Positions 16,764-29,505 of a stretch of 64,000 bases of DNA are shown here, piece after piece (position 1 is the stretch's first letter; each line of letters begins with the position of its first letter). The translations under genes were made by a program, and so were the position numbers. The DNA is from Streptococcus australis (GTDB lineage: Bacteria; Bacillota; Bacilli; Lactobacillales; Streptococcaceae), in the NCBI RefSeq assembly GCF_901543175.1, contig NZ_LR594040.1, positions 1,674,001-1,738,000 on the forward strand. Reading direction: 5' to 3'. The notes beneath the pieces are model-generated. The model had not been told where the DNA came from. It searched no databases and worked only from the letters and a program-made list of their open reading frames with translations.

Positions 16764-18038
16764 TCAATCCTCTTTCAATTTTTCAACAGTATTCACACAA
16801 TCAATATATTCTAAATTATTTGAAAATATTCTATTTTTTTCCTCGCCAAGGGCTCCTGCAAACAGCTTTTCTTTTCCACCTTCATGGATTGGCTTCTCTT
16901 CAAAAAACTTTTGTCCATTTATATTCATATTAATCAAATAATCAGTATCAAAACTTGCTTCTAGAAAGTTTATATTCTTAATAATTTCGTCGCTAACATT
17001 TCTCGCTGCCGCTTTGGGCGCATGAATCATGCTAAGTCTCAATGACTCATTGTTTTGATCATACCGTAAACTATCTAACAAAAGTCTTTCTTGTTTACAA
17101 TTTTTAAGAAATTCATATAGGATATATCCAATGCTATCTTTATCAATTAAATTATCTATATTATTTAATTGCTGAAGTTCAGCGATATTGTTATCTGGAT
17201 GCAAATCAATCAACAATTGTTCAAATTTGTCATCAGGTAAATTTAATATCTGATTTATAACAGTCGTATCAACATCATCTTCAACAATGTTATTCCAATA
17301 CATTTCAAAACTTAATTTCGCTCTTCTAATAGATTGTTTATGACGTTTTTCCTGTGAAATAATAATTTTTAAAATTTCTTGAAAATATATTACAGGATAA
17401 ACACCATTTCCATTATTATGTGCTTGACTAATCCGTCTAGAAACTAAATCTTTAATTTCACATAGCGTCTCCTCTATATGTTCAGAATCATCTTTTAAAG
17501 AACTATTAGAATATATCAAGATTTCCTTGATTTTTTCTTCGCAAAAATTATCAATAGGTGATTGGCCCCCTCTAACTAAATCACAATATTTTTTATTATC
17601 TGGATAGGTATATAGTTGAACTCGGCTCTTATTAGGTACATAACTTGCTCCTTTATAGGTTTGTTGGAACACTTCCTCATTCATATCCCATCCCTGAACT
17701 TCACAAATAACATGTAAAAATCTACTATCTTTAGTCGTTCCTGAAGTTTGATACCCAGAGGGGCATTTCTTAGAATTTATTGTTCTAACATTACGATAAT
17801 CATTCGGATATCTCCCCTTTTTCTTAGCTTTTACTTGATGCCTTGATATTACTCGCGTAGATTGACAAATCTCAACATCTTCACCACCATTTTTTTCAAG
17901 TATTAGTTTATAATCTTTATATGGATTTCCTTTTCCTATAAGTTCTTTAAGTTCGGTTAATGCTAAATATATTCCCACTTTTCCTTGATGATTATAACCA
18001 CTCCAACTAGACACCGCGTTTCTTCTATCAACTCTCAT
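16764..18038 (-). CDS. Cap4/DUF4297-like nuclease effector (Lamassu LmuA / DdmA-like)
   Basis: A 424-aa protein. Its N-terminal ~120 residues look like the dsDNA nuclease domain of Cap4/DUF4297 proteins: an SGYNHQGKVGIYLALTEL opening helix, then GGEDVEI (Asp54, Glu56) and RHQVKAK (Gln68, Lys70), which form the D...E...QxK pattern of the PD-(D/E)xK fold. The C-terminal half (from about residue 230) is helical with no known motif and would be the domain that docks on the ATPase complex. It begins with ATG at 18038 behind an AGGG-type ribosome binding site and is the first gene of the operon. Effector-middle-ATPase is the DdmABC order. Confidence 0.75.
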   Translation of the reverse strand: MRVDRRNAVSSWSGYNHQGKVGIYLALTELKELIGKGNPYKDYKLILEKNGGEDVEICQSTRVISRHQVKAKKKGRYPNDYRNVRTINSKKCPSGYQTSGTTKDSRFLHVICEVQGWDMNEEVFQQTYKGASYVPNKSRVQLYTYPDNKKYCDLVRGGQSPIDNFCEEKIKEILIYSNSSLKDDSEHIEETLCEIKDLVSRRISQAHNNGNGVYPVIYFQEILKIIISQEKRHKQSIRRAKLSFEMYWNNIVEDDVDTTVINQILNLPDDKFEQLLIDLHPDNNIAELQQLNNIDNLIDKDSIGYILYEFLKNCKQERLLLDSLRYDQNNESLRLSMIHAPKAAARNVSDEIIKNINFLEASFDTDYLINMNINGQKFFEEKPIHEGGKEKLFAGALGEEKNRIFSNNLEYIDCVNTVEKLKED

Positions 18039-18318
18039 TGCCCTAATATTACCCCAATAAATGTTCTTTCCCCAATTTCAACATATTTCCTAGCATTTTT
18101 TCCTTTTCTTTAATAACAAACCTTACAAAACAATCACGTTTAGATGAGTTAATATTTCTAGAGCCATATTGACCAAACCTAACTATTTTACTTATTCTAA
18201 TTACATAACACACCAAAATCATCAATAACAATACATAATCATATTTCGGTTGTCCATAATAAAGCTACTTACATTCGACTATCTTATCCTATAAAATATT
18301 TGACACACTGCTAAACAT

Positions 18319-21300
18319 TTAAAACAACTCATCAAACAAACTCAACTGATTATCCTCTGGCATATTGCCGAGAATCCCCATTTCATCCATCTTTTCAACC
18401 AAGGTTGAGGAAAGGCCTCCACGCTTGCGTAACTCGGTTTTAGAGAGGAATTCTCCCTCCTGACGAGCGCGCACCAACTGCTTGGCAACGTTCTCTCCCA
18501 GACCATCCATAGCCACAAATGGCGGAATGAGGGTATCCCCATCAATGAGGAACTCTGTCGCCTGACTACGGTAGAGATCGAGTTTGCCAAACTTAAAACC
18601 ACGTTCCCACATTTCATTGACAATCTCAAGAGTTGTATAGAGATCAATTTCTACATTGGACGCTTCATTGTTTTTCCGTTTTTCAGCAATTTCTGCCATT
18701 CTGCGTTTGATGGCATCCAAGCCCGCACCCATAGTCTTGATATCAAAGGCCTTGGCACGGATGGAGAAGTAAGCACAGTAGTAATAAATCGGATGGTGAA
18801 CCTTGAAGTAAGCTACACGAAGGGCCATCATAACGTAGGCTGCCGCATGAGCTTTAGGGAACATGTATTTGATTTTTCCACAAGATTCGATATACCACTC
18901 TGGTACCTTATTGGCCTTCATGGCTTCGATGTATCCATTTCGTTCTTCTTCAGAAATCTTGAGCCACAATCCCTTACGTACCCGTTCCATGATGGTAAAG
19001 GCCATCTTTGGTTCGAGACCAGCATGCATGAGGTAAACCATGATGTCGTCCCGACAACCGATAACGGTTGATAGGTCAGCAATTCCTTGCTTAATCAGAT
19101 CCTGGGCGTTCCCCAACCAGACATCAGTACCGTGAGACAGACCTGAGAGCTGAAGCAATTCCGCAAAGGTTGTCGGATGGGTTTCATCAACCATGCCTCG
19201 GACGAAGTTGGTTCCAAACTCTGGAATTCCCAGCATACCTGTCGGAGTACCGATTTGCTCAGGTGTCACACCCAAAACATCAGTTCCAGAGAAGAGGGCC
19301 ATAACACCTTCATCATCCATAGGAATTTCATTGGGATCAATACCAGACAAATCCTGAAGTTTCCGAATCATGGTCGGATCATCATGTCCCAGTACATCGA
19401 GTTTGAGGACATTCTCATCGATATCGTGGAAGTTAAAGTGAGTGGTCTGCCATTCAGCCGTCACATCATCCGCTGGATACTGGACAGGCGTAAAATCGTA
19501 GACATCCATGTAGTTCGGAATAACAACGATTCCCCCCGGGTGTTGTCCTGTAGTCCGCTTGACACCGGCAGCACCTTGGGCAAGACGTTCCACCTCTGCA
19601 TCACGATAAAACTTGCCATAGTCTCGCTCGTAGCCCTTGACAAAGCCATAGGCCGTCTTAGCAGCCACCGTACCAACCGTTCCTGCACGGAAGGCATACT
19701 CTTCACCAAAGATATCACGCACATCCAAGTGGGCGCTAGGTTGGTCTTCTCCCGAGAAGTTCAAGTCAATATCGGGAACCTTATCTCCATCAAAACCAAG
19801 GAAGGTCTCGAACGGAATATCCTGCCCATTTTTGCTGAGTTTATGACCGCAGTTTGGACAGTCCTTATTGGGCATATCAAAACCTGAACCGTAAGAACCA
19901 TCGGTGATAAACTCGCTGTACTGACACTGACCACAGACATAGTGAGGAGAGAGAGGGTTGACCTCTGTAATCCCAATCATAGTCGCAACGAAACTAGATC
20001 CGACAGATCCACGAGAACCAACCAAGTAGCCCCGTTCATTGGAACGTTGCACCAACATCTGGGAAGCTAGGTAAATCACGGCAAAGCCATTCCCCAGAAT
20101 GGAAGTCAATTCTTTTTCAATACGTAAGTCAACAATATCCGGTAAAGGATTTCCATAAATCTCAAAGGCCTTCTTGTAGGTCAGCTCAGCGACCGTTTCT
20201 TCAGCCTTGTCAATGAAAGGTGTGTACAAATCACCCTTAACAACCTCAACGGGTTCAAAGATTTCTGCCAAGGCATTAGTGTTTTCAATAACTAGTTTGC
20301 GTGCTAAATCTTCGCCCAAGAAAGCAAATTCATCCAACATCTCATTAGTCGTTCTGAAATGTGCCTTCGGTAAAGGAGCGGGTTGAGCATGTTCTCCATG
20401 ACCGATGGTTCGGTTAATCATCGCCCCCTGGCCTAAACTACGGACGATAATCTCACGATAAATCTCTTCTTCTGGTTCGATATAGTGGACATTTCCCGTA
20501 GCCAGAACAGGCTTGCCAAGACGGTCTCCAACCTCTATCAAACTCTTGATAATGGTATGGAGCTCTTCCATATCCTTGACCTGCTCCTTGGCAATCAATG
20601 GTGCATAGATAGCTGGGGGCATGACCTCGATAAAGTCATAATACTTGGCCACCTCAACCGCCGCATCAATACCTTGGGAAACAACTGCATCAAAAACTTC
20701 ACCTTCTGAACAGGCTGACCCTAATATCAAACCTTCCCGATGGGCATCTAAGACCGTTCTCGGAATCCGCGGCACTCCTTCAAAGTACTTAGTATTGGAC
20801 AAAGAAACCAGTTTAAAAATATTTTTCAACCCAACTTGATTCTTGACATAGATGGTCGCATGCTTGATCCGAGCTTTTTTATAAGAGTATGGACTGATCA
20901 AATCAATGTTGAGTCTAGCCAAATCCGTCACACCATGTTTTTCTGCCACCTCTTTGATAAAGATGAAGAGCAGACGACCAGTAGCTTCCGCATCGTAGTT
21001 GGCCATGTGGTGATGTTCTAGTGCCACACCAAAACGCTTAGTCAAAGGCCCCAAACCATGACGTTTATACTCAGGGTAGAGGTTTCTAGCAAACTCCAGC
21101 GTATCGATGACTGGCTGGCTAATCTTTGGCAGACCATGACGCTCATAATTGGCATTCATAAAGCCTACATCAAAGGTAGCATTGTGGGCAACTAGGACTG
21201 TATCCTTGCAGAATTCTTGGAATTCTTGCAAAACTTGTTCCAGTGGTTTGGCATTTTTGACATGGTCATCGGTAATTCCAGTCAACTCAGTAGTAAAAGC

Positions 21301-22710
21301 GGACAAGGGATGCCCAGGATTGATAAATTCATCAAATTCGGCAATGACATTGCCCTTGTACATCTTAGAGGCCGCAACCTGAATCAAGTCATTATAGATA
21401 GCTGAAAGACCTGTCGTTTCCACGTCAAAGACTACGTAGGTCGCTTCTGATAGTTCCATCTCTACTTCATTGTAGACAATCGGAACACGATCCTCAACAA
21501 TATTGGCTTCCATACCATAGATCAGCTGGATTCCCGCTTTCTTGGCCGCCTTGTAGCCATGTGGGAAGGACTGGACATTCCCATGGTCCGTGATGGCAAC
21601 CGCCTTGTGTCCCCACTTAGCAGCTGTCGCAACGATTTTCTCTACCTCAGGAAGAGCATCCATGGTCGACATGTTAGTATGAGCATGAAACTCAACCCGG
21701 CGCTCCCCTTCTGGCATGAGATCCTTTCTTTCATGATGCACCACTTCCTGCACATCCTGAACGTTCATGGTTAAATCTCGTGTAAAGTTATTCATCTCTA
21801 CATTCCCACGAACACGGAGCCAGGAATTCTTCTTGATGAGGTCAAATTTCTGAGCCTCTTCTTCATTCTTAACCCATTTTTGCATTGAGAAGCTCGAACT
21901 ATAGTCCGTCATCTTAAAGTTAATCAAGACACGCCCTGTTCTGGTCACTTTATGCTCGACATCAAAAACTACCCCTTCAAAGACCAAACGATTTTCCTCA
22001 GTCGTCACATCAATCATCTGGGTAACTTCTGCCTTATCTAACTTTGGCTTAGCGGCAGCCTTTTTAGCCTGAAAATCAAAGGCTGGTTTCTCTTCTACCG
22101 GTGGAGGAGCCATTTGTTCCAGTTGCTCCATAGCCCGCAGGGCTTCTTCGTTGGCAGCCTGAACAATCTGTTCATTCTCCGTATGGAAGGCTTCCTCCTG
22201 CTCTTGTGTAAGGGCATCGTTCTTTTCTATTTGGCAGACAAAGGCTGGGAAACCAAACTTTTCAAGTTGCTTCGCTAGATTAGGAAGATGATTCTTCTTA
22301 AAGTGTTCCTTATCAATCGCCTCTGAACCTTCAATGAAGAGCTGATTTCCCTCCGCACGAACTTGCAGGTTCTGGTAAAGAGATTTAAATCCTTGGCTTG
22401 CACACGCACCTTCAGAAAAAGCCTCCTTGTAGTAGGCCTGCAAGAGTTCATTAGAAAATTCTTGAGAAAGAGCCTTGATTTCAAAAACAGCTTGATTCCC
22501 AGTCTTAGAAAATTCTTCACTCAACCCTTTCTTTAATTCTAGAAAGATTTCAATCGGTAAAATTCTAGAAAAAACAAAATGAAATTCCCAAACCTTACTA
22601 ATTTTATGAACCACGACACGCTCAATGCTTGCACCAATAAGAGCAGGATCCTGTCTCAGCTGATCAGAGATTCCTAGTTGATTCATTAAAATTTCAAACT
22701 TACTTGACAT
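18319..22710 (-). CDS. polC: DNA polymerase III alpha subunit, Gram-positive PolC
   Basis: A 1463-aa replicative polymerase. From N to C: an N-terminal domain and OB fold (to about residue 320), a PHP domain ([13 protein letters not shown]) split by a 3'-5' exonuclease insertion ([12 protein letters not shown] near residue 430), then the polymerase core with a four-cysteine zinc motif (CGQCQYSEF ... CPNCGHK) and PDIDLNFSG holding catalytic aspartates. Length equals pneumococcal PolC. It copies the chromosome with DnaN and the clamp loader. It lies downstream of bglA on the minus strand; the three-gene defence operon follows it. Confidence 0.97.
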   Translation of the reverse strand: MSSKFEILMNQLGISDQLRQDPALIGASIERVVVHKISKVWEFHFVFSRILPIEIFLELKKGLSEEFSKTGNQAVFEIKALSQEFSNELLQAYYKEAFSEGACASQGFKSLYQNLQVRAEGNQLFIEGSEAIDKEHFKKNHLPNLAKQLEKFGFPAFVCQIEKNDALTQEQEEAFHTENEQIVQAANEEALRAMEQLEQMAPPPVEEKPAFDFQAKKAAAKPKLDKAEVTQMIDVTTEENRLVFEGVVFDVEHKVTRTGRVLINFKMTDYSSSFSMQKWVKNEEEAQKFDLIKKNSWLRVRGNVEMNNFTRDLTMNVQDVQEVVHHERKDLMPEGERRVEFHAHTNMSTMDALPEVEKIVATAAKWGHKAVAITDHGNVQSFPHGYKAAKKAGIQLIYGMEANIVEDRVPIVYNEVEMELSEATYVVFDVETTGLSAIYNDLIQVAASKMYKGNVIAEFDEFINPGHPLSAFTTELTGITDDHVKNAKPLEQVLQEFQEFCKDTVLVAHNATFDVGFMNANYERHGLPKISQPVIDTLEFARNLYPEYKRHGLGPLTKRFGVALEHHHMANYDAEATGRLLFIFIKEVAEKHGVTDLARLNIDLISPYSYKKARIKHATIYVKNQVGLKNIFKLVSLSNTKYFEGVPRIPRTVLDAHREGLILGSACSEGEVFDAVVSQGIDAAVEVAKYYDFIEVMPPAIYAPLIAKEQVKDMEELHTIIKSLIEVGDRLGKPVLATGNVHYIEPEEEIYREIIVRSLGQGAMINRTIGHGEHAQPAPLPKAHFRTTNEMLDEFAFLGEDLARKLVIENTNALAEIFEPVEVVKGDLYTPFIDKAEETVAELTYKKAFEIYGNPLPDIVDLRIEKELTSILGNGFAVIYLASQMLVQRSNERGYLVGSRGSVGSSFVATMIGITEVNPLSPHYVCGQCQYSEFITDGSYGSGFDMPNKDCPNCGHKLSKNGQDIPFETFLGFDGDKVPDIDLNFSGEDQPSAHLDVRDIFGEEYAFRAGTVGTVAAKTAYGFVKGYERDYGKFYRDAEVERLAQGAAGVKRTTGQHPGGIVVIPNYMDVYDFTPVQYPADDVTAEWQTTHFNFHDIDENVLKLDVLGHDDPTMIRKLQDLSGIDPNEIPMDDEGVMALFSGTDVLGVTPEQIGTPTGMLGIPEFGTNFVRGMVDETHPTTFAELLQLSGLSHGTDVWLGNAQDLIKQGIADLSTVIGCRDDIMVYLMHAGLEPKMAFTIMERVRKGLWLKISEEERNGYIEAMKANKVPEWYIESCGKIKYMFPKAHAAAYVMMALRVAYFKVHHPIYYYCAYFSIRAKAFDIKTMGAGLDAIKRRMAEIAEKRKNNEASNVEIDLYTTLEIVNEMWERGFKFGKLDLYRSQATEFLIDGDTLIPPFVAMDGLGENVAKQLVRARQEGEFLSKTELRKRGGLSSTLVEKMDEMGILGNMPEDNQLSLFDELF

Positions 22711-22852
22711 TCATTTCCCTCACATTATTCTCTTACTATTTTACCATAATTAAAGAAAATATATAGCTAGTACCATTTCCCTTGCGATTTAGATGGAAAG
22801 ATTTTATCATACTTGTAGTAGATAAAACTATACTGATCCGTAATCACATATT

Positions 22853-22892
22853 AAAAAGCGAGATGACATCTCACTTGGCATCTCACTTTTTA
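22853..22892 (-). terminator. terminator after bglA
   Basis: On the minus strand, AAAAAGTGAGATG pairs with CATCTCGCTTTTT around a loop, directly after the bglA stop. Confidence 0.7.
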
Positions 22893-22895
22893 TTC

Positions 22896-24275
22896 TTAAA
22901 ATCCATTATTGTCACTGAGTTCTTTGAACCAGTGTCCCGATTTCTTCAGACGTCGTTCTTGCGTTTCTAGGTCAAGCTCAATCAGACCATAGCGGTTTTT
23001 ATAGCTATTGAGCCATGACCAGCAATCGATAAAGGTCCAGATTAAGTAACCTTTACAGTTAGCACCGTCTTCAATAGCACGATGGAGTTCACGAAGATGT
23101 CCTTTGACAAAGTCGATACGATAGTCATCTTGAATTATTCCATTCTCACGGAATATATCTTCACCTTCAACACCCATGCCATTCTCTGTCAGCATCCACT
23201 CGATATTGCCATAGTTTTCCTTGATGTTTTGGGCGATATGGTAAATCCCTTGCTCATAGATTTCCCATCCACGGTGGGGATTGATCTTACGACCTGGCAT
23301 GACGTAAGACTCATAGAAATGTTCTGGCAGAAGCGGGCTGTCAGGATGTTTGGCAAAACGTGGAGCCATGACACGCAAAGGCTGGTAGTAGTTGACTCCA
23401 AGGAAGTCTACTGTATGCTGACGAATCAGCTCCAACTCCTCTGCTGTAGAATCTGGCAGCAAATCATGCTCAGCTAAAATTTCCACTAGTTCTTCTGGAT
23501 AAGTTCCCAAGACTGATGGATCTAGGAAAGACTGGGCTTGAAAGAGATCCGCAATACGAGCTGCTTTGACATCAGCAGGATGCTGGCTACGTGGGTAGGC
23601 TGGTGTCAAGTTGAGAACAATCCCAATCTTAGAGCCTGGCAAAACCTCATGACAGGCCTTGACCGCAAGACTACTAGCCAGTTGCGTATTATAAGCCACC
23701 TGAACCGCTGCTTTGGCATCTACCTTGTGTGGATAATGGGCATCATAAAAATAACCAAACTCAACAGGAACGATGGGCTCATTAAAGGTGATCCATTGGT
23801 CCACTAAATCACCGTAAGTCTCAAAACAGAAACGAGCATAGTCTTCATAGGCCTTGATAGTGGCCTTATTTTCCCAACCATCTCCGTCGTCTTGAAGGGC
23901 AAAAGGAAGGTCAAAGTGATAGAGATTGACCAAAAGGCGAATCCCCTTGGCCTTAATGGCTTCAAAGACCTGACGGTAGAAAGCCACACCTTGAGGATTG
24001 ATCTCTCCACGGCCTTGCGGGAAAAGTCGAGACCACTGGATAGAAGTACGAAAGGCTGTATGACCTGTTTCTACTAGAAGCTCAATATCCTTTTCCCAGT
24101 TTTCGTAAAAGGTTGATGTTTTATCAGGTCCAATCCCATTGTAGTAGCGATTGGGCTCCACCTGATACCAATAATCCCAGAGATTATCTCCTTTACCATC
24201 ACCAAGCACTCGTCCTTCTGTCTGTGGTCCAGAAGTGGAGGAACCCCAAACAAAATCCTTTGGAAATTTTAGCAT
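22896..24275 (-). CDS. bglA: GH1 6-phospho-beta-glucosidase / beta-glucosidase
   Basis: A 459-aa family-1 glycoside hydrolase that would split beta-glucosides or their 6-phosphates after PTS import. The acid/base glutamate is in TFNEPIVP near residue 165 and the nucleophile in LTENGMG near residue 360. An ATG exists 11 codons upstream (24308), but the GAGG site and homologous proteins favour the start at MLKFPKDFVWGSS (24275). It follows proS, as in pneumococci. Whether the true substrate is phosphorylated cannot be told from the sequence alone. Confidence 0.88.
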   Translation of the reverse strand: MLKFPKDFVWGSSTSGPQTEGRVLGDGKGDNLWDYWYQVEPNRYYNGIGPDKTSTFYENWEKDIELLVETGHTAFRTSIQWSRLFPQGRGEINPQGVAFYRQVFEAIKAKGIRLLVNLYHFDLPFALQDDGDGWENKATIKAYEDYARFCFETYGDLVDQWITFNEPIVPVEFGYFYDAHYPHKVDAKAAVQVAYNTQLASSLAVKACHEVLPGSKIGIVLNLTPAYPRSQHPADVKAARIADLFQAQSFLDPSVLGTYPEELVEILAEHDLLPDSTAEELELIRQHTVDFLGVNYYQPLRVMAPRFAKHPDSPLLPEHFYESYVMPGRKINPHRGWEIYEQGIYHIAQNIKENYGNIEWMLTENGMGVEGEDIFRENGIIQDDYRIDFVKGHLRELHRAIEDGANCKGYLIWTFIDCWSWLNSYKNRYGLIELDLETQERRLKKSGHWFKELSDNNGF

Positions 24276-24314
24276 AGCTTTACCTCTTCGTTTACTCATT
24301 TTTCCCATTATATA

Positions 24315-24358
24315 GAAAAAACAAGGTAAAAACTAGTTACATTTTTGCCTTGTTTTTC
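24315..24358 (-). terminator. terminator after proS
   Basis: The AAACAAGGTAAAAA and TTTTTGCCTTGTTT arms flank a short loop, with T-runs on both strands. It lies 16 bases after the proS stop. Confidence 0.7.
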
Positions 24359-24373
24359 TTCTGATTATAGTTT

Positions 24374-26239
<1,866 letters not shown>

Positions 26240-26243
26240 TTAT

Positions 26244-27500
26244 CTAAAAGAAGAGTCGCATAATGTCATTCCAGGTCACAGCTAGCATCAAGACAACCAT
26301 GATAACTACACCAGCCATGGTGACATAGGTTTCAATTTCTTGTTTAAGGGGTTTCCGGCGGATAGCCTCTAGGATGTTGAGCACAATCTTTCCACCATCC
26401 AAAGCCGGGATAGGAATCAAGTTAAAAATTCCAATATTGATGGAAATCATAGCTAGGAAGTAGAGGACATTCTCAAGACCATTTTTAGCAGCATCGCTAC
26501 TTGCCTTAAAAATAGCAACGGGACCACCGAGTTTGTTCAAATCTGGATGGAAAATCAAGTTTTTCAGAGCCGAAAGGATGCGAAGTCCTGAGTCAGCAGC
26601 AGTTGTAAATCCACCAACAAACATGGATAGAAAGTCTGACTTGACTCCCGGTTGAACCCCAAGAATATAACGTCCTTGATTCTCTTCTGGAGTCACCGTG
26701 ACTTGTTTTTCGCTACCATTTTCAGAAATGGTCACATCCAAGGTCGGGGCTGTCTTGTCCTTGGTATCTGCTTCCACAGCCTGGGTCAAGTCTTGCCAAT
26801 TCTTAACCTCATGCGAGCCGACCTTGGTGATTTGAGCTGTCTCAGCTACGCCCACCTTAGCCAAAGCTCCCTCTGGCATGACATGAAAGAGATTGGTCTG
26901 AGTATCTCTAACACCGCCTTGCAAAAAGATCAAGATCCAAAAAACAACAACACCTAAGATAAAGTTATTCATAGGACCTGCAAAGTTGGTGATGAGCTTG
27001 CCCCAGATAGAAGCATTTTGATACTGTACATCCAAAGGGGCAATGCGTACTTCGGTTCCATCTTCTTCAACAACCGTTGCATCATGATCGACTGTAAAAG
27101 TCTTTTCTTCTTCCAGGACCAAACCCTTGATAAAGAGCTTGTCTTCAAAGTCAAACTGGGTTACCTGCATAGGAAGAGCCGTTTGATCCAACTTCTTCCC
27201 TGAGAGGTTGATCCGTTTGACCTTACCATCGTCAGCAAGTGTTAAACTGACCGGAGTTCCTGTCTTAATTTCTGTCGCATCATCACCCCAGCCTGCCATA
27301 CGAACATAGCCTCCTAGAGGAAGGATACGAATTGTATAAGCAGTGCCATCCTTACCGATATGGGAAAAAATCTTGGGCCCCATACCAATGGCAAATTCAC
27401 GAACTAGAATGCCTGATTTCTTGGCAAAATAAAAATGTCCAAACTCATGCACCACCACAATAATCCCAAAAACGAGGATAAAGGTTAGCAATCCAATCAT
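26244..27500 (-). CDS. rseP: RIP metalloprotease RseP/Eep (site-2 protease)
   Basis: A 418-aa membrane metalloprotease. The zinc motif HEFGH is near residue 18 in the first transmembrane helix, a PDZ domain lies in the middle (about residues 200-300), and the C-terminal active-site motif [12 protein letters not shown] is near residue 355. It cleaves signal peptides or anchors inside the membrane; in Gram-positive cocci (Eep) it matures peptide pheromones. It is between cdsA and proS in the conserved operon. Confidence 0.93.
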   Translation of the reverse strand: MIGLLTFILVFGIIVVVHEFGHFYFAKKSGILVREFAIGMGPKIFSHIGKDGTAYTIRILPLGGYVRMAGWGDDATEIKTGTPVSLTLADDGKVKRINLSGKKLDQTALPMQVTQFDFEDKLFIKGLVLEEEKTFTVDHDATVVEEDGTEVRIAPLDVQYQNASIWGKLITNFAGPMNNFILGVVVFWILIFLQGGVRDTQTNLFHVMPEGALAKVGVAETAQITKVGSHEVKNWQDLTQAVEADTKDKTAPTLDVTISENGSEKQVTVTPEENQGRYILGVQPGVKSDFLSMFVGGFTTAADSGLRILSALKNLIFHPDLNKLGGPVAIFKASSDAAKNGLENVLYFLAMISINIGIFNLIPIPALDGGKIVLNILEAIRRKPLKQEIETYVTMAGVVIMVVLMLAVTWNDIMRLFF

Positions 27501-27515
27501 TCAATATTCCTTTCT

Positions 27516-28319
27516 TTAAAACAGGCCAAATAAGTGCATCATTGGAAACACAATCAGCATGCTGTCAAAGCGATCCAACACACCGCCATGTCCAGGGATA
27601 AATTTTCCAGAATCCTTGACACCGAAATGGCGTTTCATGGCACTCTCAATCAAGTCACCAAACTGACCTGCCACACTGAAGAAGGCTGCAAAGAGACTCA
27701 TTCTATAAATCCCATAAGGAAGAGCAACTGTGCTGTCCACTAACATGAAAATCACTGTTATCAGTACCGCACCTAGAATACCACCGACAAAGCCCTCAAT
27801 ACTCTTATTAGGAGAAACTCTTGGTGCCAACTTATGTCTACCAAAATTCATCCCTGTCAGGTAGGCTGCGCTATCTGTCGCCCAAACGATAAAAAGGGCC
27901 AAAAGTACCTTGTCAAAACCTGCCACCCGAGCATCTAGTAAGGCATTGAAGCCAAAACCAACATAAAAACTCACAGCAATTGGAAAAGCGGCATCTTCAA
28001 TCGTATAGTTTTTACTGAAAACGGTCGTCCCTAGCATTATGGTAATCAAAACACTGTAGGCAACCACATTCCCATCAACAGGCAAAAATGTTAGGTAATT
28101 TTCTAAAGGAACTGTGAGAGCGAAGGTCGCAAAAAGAGTCAAAGCGCCCTCAATGGTCATAGTCTTTAGCCCCTTCATGTGCAAAAGTTCATGGACGCCT
28201 AGCATCGCTAACAAGCCAATCCCTATCTGCAACAAGAGCCCTCCTGCAAACAAGACTGGAAGGAAAATTGCCAGGGCCAATACCGCAAACAATGTTCTCT
28301 TTTGTAAATCCTTGGTCAT
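27516..28319 (-). CDS. cdsA: phosphatidate cytidylyltransferase
   Basis: A 267-aa polytopic membrane enzyme making CDP-diacylglycerol from phosphatidate and CTP, the entry to anionic phospholipid synthesis. The C-terminal CdsA signature (SxxKRxxGxKDSGxxxPGHGGxxDRxDS pattern) is present as SAMKRHFGVKDSGKF followed by IPGHGGVLDRFDS. About eight transmembrane helices are visible. It lies 8 bases downstream of uppS. Confidence 0.95.
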   Translation of the reverse strand: MTKDLQKRTLFAVLALAIFLPVLFAGGLLLQIGIGLLAMLGVHELLHMKGLKTMTIEGALTLFATFALTVPLENYLTFLPVDGNVVAYSVLITIMLGTTVFSKNYTIEDAAFPIAVSFYVGFGFNALLDARVAGFDKVLLALFIVWATDSAAYLTGMNFGRHKLAPRVSPNKSIEGFVGGILGAVLITVIFMLVDSTVALPYGIYRMSLFAAFFSVAGQFGDLIESAMKRHFGVKDSGKFIPGHGGVLDRFDSMLIVFPMMHLFGLF

Positions 28320-28327
28320 ATCTTCTC

Positions 28328-29086
28328 CTAAACTCCTCCAAAACGGCGATTGCGATGGTTAAAAGCAGCAATAGCTTCCTGCAAGGCGGCTTCATCAAAA
28401 TCAGGCCACAAGGTATCCGTAAAATAAAGCTCGCTATAGGCTGCTTGCCATGGTAAGAAATTACTTAAACGCAACTCACCACTCGTACGGATAATCAAAT
28501 CAGGATCCCGCAAATCCTTTGGCAGGTGTTGCGTGAAAAGATAGTCTCCAATCATATCTTCTGTGATGTCACCAGGGTTGATTTTAGCATCTAGAACATC
28601 TTGAGCCAAGCCCTTAAGAGCCTGCGTAATTTCAGCACGACCACCGTAGTTAAGCGCAAAATTGAGAATCAAGCCCGTATTGTTCTTGGTCAACTCCTCT
28701 GCTTTTTTCAAAGCTTCAAAAGTCGGCTTAGGCAGACGGTCTGTCTCCCCAATCATCTGAATCTTAACGTTATTTGCATGTAATTCCGGGACGTAGTTAT
28801 CATAAAACTCGACTGGTAAGTTCATGATAAACTTGACTTCTTGATCTGGGCGCGTCCAGTTTTCCGTTGAAAAGGCATAAACCGTGATGACCCTCACTCC
28901 CATCTTGTTAGCTGCCTTGGTCACCTTTTGGAGGGCTTCCATCCCTGCCTTATGACCAAAAACCCGTGGTTGCATCCGTTTTTTAGCCCAGCGGCCATTC
29001 CCATCCATGATGATACCAATGTGAGCAGGAACCTGTGTTGGAACCTCAACTTCTACAGCTTTATCTTTCTTAAAAAATCCAAACAT
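28328..29086 (-). CDS. uppS: undecaprenyl pyrophosphate synthase
   Basis: A 252-aa cis-prenyltransferase that makes the lipid carrier for cell-wall and capsule synthesis. HIGIIMDGNGRWA contains the catalytic aspartate near residue 33, and RTSGELRLSNFLPWQ near the C-terminus is the second signature. The frame is open up to a TTG at 29104, but ATG at 29086 (MFGFFKKDK) has the AGGA site and fits known proteins. It is the first gene of the envelope operon; a csRNA gene and its terminator lie upstream. Confidence 0.95.
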   Translation of the reverse strand: MFGFFKKDKAVEVEVPTQVPAHIGIIMDGNGRWAKKRMQPRVFGHKAGMEALQKVTKAANKMGVRVITVYAFSTENWTRPDQEVKFIMNLPVEFYDNYVPELHANNVKIQMIGETDRLPKPTFEALKKAEELTKNNTGLILNFALNYGGRAEITQALKGLAQDVLDAKINPGDITEDMIGDYLFTQHLPKDLRDPDLIIRTSGELRLSNFLPWQAAYSELYFTDTLWPDFDEAALQEAIAAFNHRNRRFGGV

Positions 29087-29180
29087 GATCTTATTCCTAT
29101 TCAAAAATCTATCGTTTCATTATACCATATTTCCCTCTATTCTTCTATTGCTAAGTTGCTGCCCCTGCTTACAGATAGAC

Positions 29181-29273
29181 AAAAAATAAGCCGCCTGATT
29201 GGGCGACTTAATTTTATAGGGAGATTATTATGAAAAAGTTTTAGGAGTTTAAGTTAAGTTTCTCTTAACTTAT
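29181..29273 (-). ncRNA. cia-dependent small RNA (csRNA / ccn family), copy 1
   Basis: The predicted transcript starts about 7 bases after the TATACT -10 box (29280-29285). It has a stem AAGTTAAG / CTTAACTT, then unpaired CU-rich segments (ACTCCTAA, ATCTCCCT) able to pair with ribosome binding sites, and ends in the AAGTCGCCC / AGGCGGCTT hairpin with a T-run. Organisation and CiaR-type promoter match pneumococcal csRNAs, one of which lies near uppS as I recall. The terminator also ends the ABC-transporter operon. Confidence 0.75.
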
Positions 29274-29279
29274 GAGCTT

Positions 29280-29312
29280 AGTATACACCTCCTAACTTAA
29301 ATTTTTCTTAAG
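29280..29312 (-). promoter_or_regulatory. CiaR-type promoter of csRNA copy 1
   Basis: On the minus strand CTTAAG-AAAAA-TTTAAG (29296-29312) is followed after 10 bases by TATACT. This fits the known CiaR direct repeat TTTAAG-N5-TTTAAG that activates csRNA genes under the CiaRH two-component system. Confidence 0.75.
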
Positions 29313-29505
29313 TTTTTTGAGAAATGAAAAATCTAAAATAAGATTGCCCACTTGTGTGTACGAAAAGTAGCTCAAATCATCTCAAATAGCCAATCTAAGT
29401 CTAAAACCTAGCTTTTTCTGAAAGTCATTTCAAGCTGACACCTTTTTCCATAGTTTATAGATTGAAACTTTGCTTCATAAGTTACTTTCATAATGCACTT
29501 ATCTA
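29313..29505. other. intergenic stretch without recognised feature
   Basis: Between the CiaR site and the stop of the transporter ATPase gene I see only AT-rich sequence and no ORF with a ribosome binding site. Confidence 0.4.

Noticed and set aside
18049..18231. 60-codon minus-strand frame upstream of the nuclease effector
   Set aside because: No ribosome binding site, unusual composition, and no resemblance to a protein; it probably lies in the promoter region of the defence operon.
19177..19887. Long plus-strand frames inside polC (for example 236 codons)
   Set aside because: They are shadows of the polC coding sequence without ribosome binding sites.
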